Below are positions 56,819 through 64,000 of a stretch of DNA of 64,000 bases, piece after piece (positions within the stretch are counted from its first letter, which is position 1; every line of letters starts with the position of its first letter). The notes beneath the pieces are model-generated. The model was not told the DNA's origin and did not search any database. It saw only the letters and a program-made list of their open reading frames with translations. The DNA comes from Cycas panzhihuaensis. Taxonomy: Eukaryota; Cycadophyta. The DNA lies in contig CM041465.1 in the NCBI GenBank assembly GCA_023213395.1, forward strand, positions 19,282,001 to 19,346,000. Direction: 5' to 3'. A program made the position numbers and the translations under genes.

Positions 56819-58636
56819 GGTGTCTTTTGAGAAGGGAAGAAATGAAGAAAGGACTATAAAAGTAAAGGAAATAAATGACCAATCATTGTTTACAAATAGG
56901 AGATATAATAAAGTAGTGTAGTAGAATGAAGAAGAAGTAAGAATGGTTACTCAAAGGTGAAGGGAGCAACTTAGAGAAAAGTAACCAACACTTGTGACAA
57001 ATATTAATCTGATGTAATAGGGATATGAGAAACACTATGATGAAAATTGACCATTAATACTTGTGGCAAATATTAACCTAGCACAGTAGAAATATAAAAA
57101 GCACTATGATTATGATTACACTATGGATCACATTTTATAAATAAGTAAGTGATGAATATACAAGATTATAGGCCAATGTAGAAGTTGACATCATTGGGTA
57201 TACATAACTTAAAACTCAAATGTATGATCCATAATCAACCTAATAAAATCTAACTTATATCTAACATATAGTTAAGGTTATTGAAGGGATGCCTAAGCTT
57301 ATAGTAGAATTAAGTTGGCCTTCACCTGCAATACTCACAATTGTGCTTAGTGATGAAATCCAAGTCACAATAGAGCCCAAGTACTTCCAATCTTCACCTA
57401 GTTCACCAATGACAAGCTATATACCTCCTTTAAAGAGTGGTACATGCATACCCATGGTTATGATGGATATTGGATTAGGTATATTTTAATCTTATATTAA
57501 AGTTTTATTTTCTTTAGTTGGTTATCAAGATGATTCCTGATTGAGGCACGATGGTATAGCTAATCAAACCTCACCAATATTCCAGTTTAGTCTAGTCCCA
57601 ACTTGAAACCCACACCTCCTTTTTTATATGGCATTCTACTAACCAAGGTATCTCAACCTTGGTGAGTATATGAATAGGTACAAGATGGTAGAAAATAATG
57701 TATATGGTGCATTTCTTTTAGGAAGAGTAAAAAGATTATCAAATTTGTATAAAACGTACATATAACTAAAAATAGAGTGCTTGCTTAGAGTGTCTTTAGA
57801 GTGCTTGCTTGAAGTAATTTTGGAGTGATAAAATGTAATGCTAATAAGTGAGTGAGGACACTAGATATTGCTCTGATCTAGGTGATTTTTTACTCACTTT
57901 TACAATGGGTTTTTAAGCCTTACAAAAAGAATGAAGAAAATTTCTTCACTTTTTTTAATTTTATTTTAAATACAAAAAAGTAGTCTTCGCTAAAATAATA
58001 ATAACTTTCTCCTATGATAATAAAATTAAGTACCAATTTTTGTGATGGAAACTAGACTCAAGGCCTCATTTTTAACAATTTGAATTAATTCAATTAGAGC
58101 TCTATAGAATATTTTACAGTCTTGTGAAGTTCAGTAAGCAAATTTTATTTTTGTAGAAATTTTAGCTTGCTAATATCTCATTAACCCATGATACCATATG
58201 AAATTTCCATCATTTTTTTATCATCAGGATCCCAATATAAGTAAGGTGAGAGTATATAATGATGGATATTTTAAATGGATCTAAATTCTTTTAAAAAATT
58301 AGGTAAAACCTCCCCTTATAATCATTCTTCTAAAAGTTAAAAAAAAATTGGCAACATTTTCCCTTGTTAAATGGACAAAAATAGGGGAAAGAAAAGAAGA
58401 ATGAGATAATATAAATGGCCACCAAAGGATTGAAATCCTTGGGCATTACAACTCCTTATATTGTGGGTCCAAACCTATAAAAGATAAAGGGAAAGTAAAC
58501 AATACTAAACATGCTATGATAAAAACTTGAAAATATTTCTAAATCCACTTTCCAATCTCCTTCACCACATGGATTGTGGGGGAGAAGGAAGTGATGGCTC
58601 CATTGCAAGTGAAAGTGAGGAATATAAAGGAAGAAA
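56819..58636 (-). other. Copia-4 leader (1.8 kb)
   Basis: Unusually long untranslated leader between primer site and gag. No recognised gene. A 66-codon plus-strand frame at 57289-57489 (VELSWPSPAILTIVLSDEI) is protein-like but unassigned; it may be captured sequence or chance. Confidence 0.5.
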
Positions 58637-58648
58637 GATCTAATACCA
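58637..58648 (-). other. Copia-4 primer-binding site
   Basis: Minus strand TGGTATTAGATC, two mismatches (C-to-T, G-to-T) from the initiator-Met tRNA site, two bases from the LTR. Confidence 0.82.
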
Positions 58649-58650
58649 TA

Positions 58651-58948
58651 TGAAAAGAGTGGATCTATCCTTCATCTCTATGTACTAAACACAAAGGCAA
58701 GCATGGGAGCAAGAGATATTTGAAAGAAAGAGAGTAGCTCTCATAAAATGGGGAGGTAAGAATGAGCCTCCTTAATTGAGCTTTTACTTTTATATTAAGA
58801 GAGGAAGCATTAGAGTTAGGTGAAATGAAATTACACATAATACATATAAAAATGCATTTCACTTAAGTGATCTAATTTAAAGTTTACTTAAGACCCTTTT
58901 TATAAATAATCAACTAATGGAATGACCTTGTGACATTAACTTATTTCA
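58651..58948 (-). repeat. Copia-4 5' LTR (298 bp)
   Basis: Plus strand TGAAAAGAGTGGATC...ACTTATTTCA; aligns end to end with 51540-51837. Confidence 0.93.
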
Positions 58949-59949
58949 AGAAAGCCATTCTAAGATAGGAGCTTATTAATACGCAAGAAATTACAATGAA
59001 ATTACTAGTATTATTCTTATTTGACTTTATTCCTTCCATTACTCTCATGTTTTAAAAGGAAATCTAAATAGACGAATGATATGTCTTTGATGTGATTAGA
59101 TCATATGGCATTCAAGGATCCTTTGGTATCCAAAAGACTCCATTTGTGATAGAGTCTCTTTACTTTTTAGTATATTACTTCTTTATGGATGATGACTTGA
59201 TTATGGTTGATTACATGTAATTTTTATCATCTGAATATCATTCATTACAGCAGAAGTAAATCTATAAAATCTCTCCTTTTATCTTAGAAGCATTCTCTAA
59301 AAGGAAGACAATATATAATTATAATGAAAGCATCATATAAACATTACATGTTATTAGATCTCTTGGTGATTTGCATACATAGTTGCATGTGGTGTTAGTT
59401 GTATTTCAAGTTAGTTTCATTTTATTTCTTAGTGTACTTTATTTTTTTAAAATAATAATAATAATAAAATAACAATGCGTTGCATACATGTTTAGTTTCC
59501 TTATTATGTGTTGAAAAGAAGGTGGATAGATCTCTTAGTTTCATTAATTGTTCTTATGTTTTCATTTCATTAAAAGAATAAATAAATAAATAAAGGAAGA
59601 TAAAACCTTTCCATAACTTAGCCCTTCTCCTTTATTTTAGTAAAACTCAAAAGGTTGAAAGAATAAGAGGAAAGAAGTGCCTAGGAAGGACAAAAGAGAT
59701 ATTATTAGTGTAATCCCAAAGTTAGAACTCCTTCATCTAATTGTGTGGGCTAGTAGATTCAATCGCCCCTTTTACATCCTAGCCTTTCATTACTTCATTC
59801 ATATTTTCATGAAATGACATAATTGGGTGGAGACTCCTTCTTAAGAGTTAGAAAATATGGTCCCTTTAGTTCTCTTAAGCTTCCTGTCTCTTAGCTTAGA
59901 CTTGAAACATAGGAAATATACCACTAGTTAGGAGATAGTTAGTTTAGGT
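58949..59949. other. Gap between Copia-4 and Gypsy-A2
   Basis: No gene. Contains short AAT-type (59450-59475) and AATA-type (59573-59595) microsatellites. Presumably leader or LTR of Gypsy-A2 and older sequence; no LTR end fixed. Confidence 0.5.
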
Positions 59950-60049
59950 CCAACCAAAGCATGCCATCTTTCTACTACTACACCCACTCCTAGATGATCT
60001 TTGAGACTTCAAGGTCTCCCACCTAATTTTTAAACCCAACCCTTATATT

Positions 60050-61858
60050 TCACTTATGAAGTTTCATCTTCCTATGTTAATTCTTTGGAGCATCATGTAT
60101 ATGATACTTATATTTATCCCCTTAAAGATTCAACCTAGTTATATGAAATACTTGTGAAGAAAGGATACTCAGAGCCCTCTTAATTTCATAGAGATGCTTC
60201 TTTTTAGATCCTTCTTTTGCATAAGAAGAACCATTTCCTATTCAAGAACATTCATCATATTTTGAGTTGGTTCTTACTAGGGTTACTACTCTCCTTCACA
60301 TGCCTAGATATCAAGATCCTTTTTATCTAAAGACTTATACTATGACATCCTCTCCACATCATCACCAATTTAAACCATTGTATGAGGAGTATGAGTCAAT
60401 TCAAGTTGAGCCTTTAATTGATCTAGATTTCATTCAATCTCCCCTATGTTCCCATCTTCCTTCACTAAGACCTTATTCTCCTCCTTTAGAGGAAGAGAAA
60501 GATCATAAGTTAGTTCATTCTTAGTCCCTTTCTTCGTCTTCTAGGTTATAGGTTTGGACCTATTCTCTTCGTATGGTACCTTCTACACATAAAGGTACTA
60601 CTATTCCTATCTAAGATAACCCTACTTCTTCTTATCCTCCTACTTCTCACCAAGTAGGTTAACCTTTATCAACCTCATAACCTATTCGCTCCTATTCCAT
60701 TAGGGTTACCCTTTCTTATCTTGCCTCATCCTTAGCTTAATTACCAATTCACACATCCCATACAGTTATGCTGCAAGACATTAAACCTCTTGAATCTTAT
60801 CTTAGAATACTTAATATATCCCCTTCTTTCTAACATGTTTCTTATACATATCCTATTCATCCTTATGCTTTAGTTAGTTAATCTCAAGTTTTGGGGGTTG
60901 TTAATCCTATCTCCTTATCACATGTTCCTAGAACCACCCCACAACCAATCTCTTTTCCTTTATTCAATCCCACCTTTTCTTAATATCCTATGCCACAAAC
61001 TAATTCTATCATTAATCTTAGAGCTTGGTTTAATCCTTCATCTTCTCTTCCATCTCATTTGTTTTCTCAACAACAACAACAACAACAACAACCTGTTCCT
61101 TCTACCACTCTATATCTACCATCCTTGCCTTAACATGCCATTATGTTGAGGATAATGAAACCTTTTCTAGACTAAATGGAGTCTCCTTTTCCATACGAGG
61201 TCCTCTTATCCCGCATTCTTCCATTCCTTCTTAAGTTTCCTAAATTCTTAGGTGACTCCTCCCAAGATCCTGCCTCTCATATACAAGTGTTTGCACTTGC
61301 CTATGAAAATTTCATGTCATATAATTATGTTATAATATGCTTGTTTCCTAAATCACCTCAAGGTAATGCCTTGAAATGGTTTTATCAACTTCTATCCTCT
61401 TATTTCAATAATTAATTGACTCTTTTATCAACTATTTTAATGTAGTGAGACTATTCAAATTTGGCATCAAATTCCTTTTAGTTATCAAACAAAAACACAA
61501 TGAAACTTCTAAAGACTTTGTGAGAAGGTTTCAAGACCAAGTGCATGCATGTCATTCACATATTAATCCCAATCTCCTATTCAATATGTTTACTAATTCT
61601 TTGAGGCCACGCATACATCTTGAAGTTCTTAAGCTTGGAACTCAAACATACAAAGAAGTTGTTGATTGTTGTTTAGCTTTGGAAATATTTAAGATTCAGG
61701 CAGGTATTAAGAAGGTTGGGAAACTTGTTCCCTCTAAAGAAACTACTCAAACAAGTAAGGATTCCTATCCTAAACCTACCTACAATCACTTAACTTCTTC
61801 TATCAGATCATTGGAGCATGTGATCAATACCAAGTTGTGTGTTGGCAGTCCTTCTTAA
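60050..61858 (+). pseudogene. gag: Gypsy-A2 gag
   Basis: N-terminal part (60050-60524): YEVSSSYVNSLEHHVYDTYIYPL, a stop, then the open stretch MVLTRVTTLLHMPRYQDPF ending in a Pro/Glu-rich tail. A proline- and serine-rich middle with a (CAA)8-type tract at about 61069-61092 follows. The gag core (61176-61858) has LLKFPKFLGDSSQDPASHIQVF, NYVIICLFPKSPQGNALKWFY, then after a frameshift at about 61415 KQKHNETSKDFVRRFQDQVHAC and LRPRIHLEVLKLGTQTYKEVV. The core is in better condition than in Gypsy-A1. Confidence 0.85.
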
Positions 61859-62604
61859 AATCAGCCCTCCTAGGAGATGAAAGTAATTCACCTTATTAAA
61901 GGAAGGAAGAAACAAGCTCGTCCCCCACCTCCTCCTTCTTTCAGAAAGATAAAATGGTGTTCATATCATCAAATGGATGCCCATGATAGAAGTGAGTGTT
62001 GCATGGTTTAAGCTATGATATAGAATACAAATGTTTAATCAAATCATCCCTCTAAAGCATCTCAAGATTAGATGAGTCATAAGGACACCTTACCTTAGCA
62101 TAAGGATAAAGGAAACAAAGATGACAAGGGCAAGGAAAAATAGGTTCAAGATGATCAAGATGAGCCTTCTAGTTCTGATTCCTCTAAGAATACTACTACT
62201 CCTCCCAACCCTTTAATCAATCTTGCCTACCTCCCAAACATGGTGAGACTAAGAGAACAATTAACAAGGTAGAGACAATAAAGAGTACATGTCTATCTAA
62301 AGCATCTGATGATTTGATGGCAAAGAATCTTGACTCTTTACCTACTGTACCCATACATCCCATCACGCTTAGGTCCATTCCTTCTAGTATGAAGGATGGA
62401 TGATCTTAAGACCATTCCTACTAGTATTTCAATTATAGATTTGTTAAAGTGTTATCGTAAGCAATGTTAGATTTTGTTCAATATGTTGGGGGTTCTTTCC
62501 ATAGTCTCTTCATCCACTTATATACTTTCCTTTGACTTAGCTACTTTGTCTAATCATACTACACATGCATCAAATAACATACCTCAATTTTATATTGAGA
62601 TAAT
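61859..62604 (+). pseudogene. gag: Gypsy-A2 gag-protease region
   Basis: KIKWCSYHQMDAHDRSECC at about 61950-62000 looks like the C-x2-H-x...-H-x3-C-type knuckle at the end of Tat-like gag. Lys/Asp-rich sequence follows, then KHGETKRTINKVETIKS, which has a counterpart in Gypsy-A1 at about 14200. Several stops. Confidence 0.6.
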
Positions 62605-62880
62605 AAAGGATGCCATCAACATCAAATGAGTCATTATTGATGAGGGATCATCCTTTAATATAATCCCTCTTCATCTTGTTAAGGACTCAGAAATTTTAGT
62701 TTTTAATCCATGTGAGTGGATTTATTAAGGATATGACAAAAATTAGAAAGAACCCCTTGGTTAAGTCACTCTCCCTCTTACTTTAGAAGAAAAGATGGTT
62801 CTTACTAAATTGACCATTATTGATCTTGATTTGGAGTACAACATCCTTTTAAGTAGACCTTGGATTACCAAATGGATATA
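62605..62880 (+). pseudogene. pol: Gypsy-A2 protease
   Basis: AINIK, TGA, VIIDEGSSFNIIPLHLVK is the aspartic protease site: the Asp is kept, but D-S/T-G is D-E-G. LGxVTLPLTLEEKMVLTKLTI and LDLEYNILLSRPWITKW complete the usual blocks. The stop just before VIID lies at the same place as a stop in Gypsy-A1. Confidence 0.75.
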
Positions 62881-64000
62881 GTTTATTCTTTTCTATTTAG
62901 TGAACTTAAGTTCATCCATGAGGGATAATTAAAAGTTGTAAAGCGAAAGCCAAAACCTATCAAATAGTTAGTCCTATTTATTGAGACCTTTCTAAGCCTA
63001 GTAATTCATCTAACCCTTTAGAGTATTTCTTTAGATTATTAGGTTTAGGTCAATACTTTACCATTGAAACTCCTTCTACTTAAGAAGAAGTAAAGGATGT
63101 TAATTTGGTGGAGATTATCCCTATTTCATCTTGTCCCTTATCTACTCCTTGGACTTTGAGTTTGACGTATTAATCTTTAGTTTCTTCTTCTTTTTGTAAT
63201 GAAGAAACAACTTTACATTCTATCATATCTTGTAAGGAAACACCTATGAGTGAAACTATTGATACAAATGTCCCTCTTCCTATTCAAACTTATTTCTCAT
63301 AGGTTTTATGTTTGCCTATAAGAGGAAATGCTTTAGTTTCTTTCACTACAAATTATTTTTTGTTTTGTCATATAGTTTCTCTTTCATATAACATGCCTAT
63401 TGATGCTATGCCTCTCTTCTTTTAATCTCCTCTCTTTCTTACATGGTCAAATATACATGAGAAGAAGATGTTATTATATTACCATTCGAACTTAGAATCA
63501 AGTAGCAAGGATATTAATTCACTTAATACACTTCAAAGGAATCAAAGTACCTCTAATCGAGTAAAGGATGCGAATTTGGTTTCCACTATTTCTTTTCTTT
63601 CCTATTCTTTTGTTGATGCTTCTCTATCATCCCTCATATTGATCTCTTTGTTTAATCAAGATCATCATTATTCTCATCAGGATTTTGACCAAAGCTTTAT
63701 ATTAATTTTGGAATTTTTTTTATAGGCCTATTCTTTTTTCTTAAGTTCCTTTGATTATTGAGTTTGTTCCTACCTATCCAAGATCTTTAGTTGACTCTCC
63801 TTTATGTTTAAGCCATTTTCTTTATCTACTAACCTACTAAGGAATTTACTTCTCATTGATCTTTTTTACCTTTATCATTTTAAAAATGATGAGGTAATTC
63901 TTGAATATTTAGTAGGGTCATGTCTTAATCTTCCCTCTAAACATCATAGGTTGGGTTTTTTTAAAGTAATATGACTTGATTCACCCCTAGTTGATTATTC
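62881..64000 (+). pseudogene. pol: Gypsy-A2 protease-RT linker
   Basis: Stop-rich. The open stretch 63468-63725 has no known motif. From 63835 on, LLIDLFYLYHFKNDEVILEYL and LPSKHHRLGF are near matches to the Gypsy-A1 linker at 12600-12440, placing the reverse transcriptase a few hundred bases beyond the window. Confidence 0.72.

Larger units (their letters stand above)
51540..58948 (-). mobile_element. Copia-4: Ty1/copia element with two LTRs
   Basis: Two 298-bp LTRs (51540-51837 and 58651-58948), TGAAAT...TATCA/TTTCA on the minus strand, differing at roughly 11% of sites by eye. Flanks are GGAAA and AGAAA, a target duplication with one mismatch. Between them on the minus strand: primer site, long leader, gag, protease, integrase, reverse transcriptase, RNase H. 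All domains carry stops. Confidence 0.94.
59950..64000 (+). mobile_element. Gypsy-A2: 5' half of a Ty3/gypsy element, same family as Gypsy-A1
   Basis: gag, protease and protease-RT linker lie on the plus strand in the same order as in Gypsy-A1 (minus strand, 16.4-12.3 kb). Matching blocks span the full stretch: MVLTRVTT/LVLTRILPP, PKFLGDS/PKFLGES, ETKRTINKVE/ETKRTINIVE, LDLEYNILLSRP/LDLEYNILLRRP and FYLYHFKNDEVILEYL/LYHLYHFENDEVILKHL. The reverse transcriptase lies beyond the window. Decayed by stops. Confidence 0.87.

Noticed and set aside
1-64000. CRISPR arrays, rRNA, tRNA or bacterial operon signals
   Set aside because: No regularly spaced repeats with unique spacers, no tRNA cloverleaf or rRNA core motifs noticed; composition and gene content are those of plant repeats.

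Overview
The window reads as intergenic DNA from a large, repeat-rich plant genome. It is strongly A+T-rich and CpG-poor. Every protein match I recognise with confidence belongs to plant-type LTR retrotransposons (Ty1/copia and Ty3/gypsy). Most elements use a primer-binding site of the TGGTATCAGAGC type (initiator-Met tRNA). I see no intact host gene, no rRNA or tRNA gene and no CRISPR array. The species cannot be named from the sequence.

Layout, left to right. (1) 1-3606, + strand: Copia-1, entering from outside the window and ending in a 219-bp 3' LTR. (2) 3607-9550: A+T-rich relics, including a primer site and LTR edge of an unidentified minus-strand element at 3880, a 46-bp triplicate repeat, an unrecognised decayed region at 5.4-7.0 kb and an isolated RNase H fragment at 8.2-8.4 kb. 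(3) About 9.55-16.4 kb, - strand: Gypsy-A1, a decayed element whose sequence resembles the Tat lineage. (4) 17896-24912, +: Gypsy-B1, with two LTRs of over 1.1 kb. (5) 26911-40730, +: Copia-2, with equal 455-bp LTRs and a perfect ACTAC target duplication. It is split inside its reverse-transcriptase region by Gypsy-B2 (31903-38764, +), same family as Gypsy-B1, with a perfect AGCCA duplication. (6) 44.6-47.4 kb, -: Gypsy-C, truncated. (7) 47386 to about 50340, -: Copia-3, truncated at its 5' end. (8) 51540-58948, -: Copia-4, with a pair of 298-bp LTRs. (9) About 59.95-64.0 kb, +: Gypsy-A2, a second copy of the Gypsy-A family, running out of the window.

All elements look dead. The reading frames are broken mainly by C-to-T and G-to-A type changes (CAG/CAA to TAG/TAA, CGA to TGA, TGG to TAG), the pattern expected from deamination of methylated cytosine in silenced transposons. 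In every element where the protease active site is visible except Copia-1, that site has changed.

The items most worth a second look are: an armadillo-repeat-like coding fragment inside the untranslated leader of Copia-2, which may be a captured host gene piece; at least eight premature stops shared codon-for-codon by Gypsy-B1 and Gypsy-B2; the chimeric look of Gypsy-B1 (no target duplication, one LTR lacking a U3 block); the minisatellite in the Gypsy-B U3; and an RNase H-like domain lying downstream of the integrase of Gypsy-A1. I did not find a convincing new biological system beyond these.
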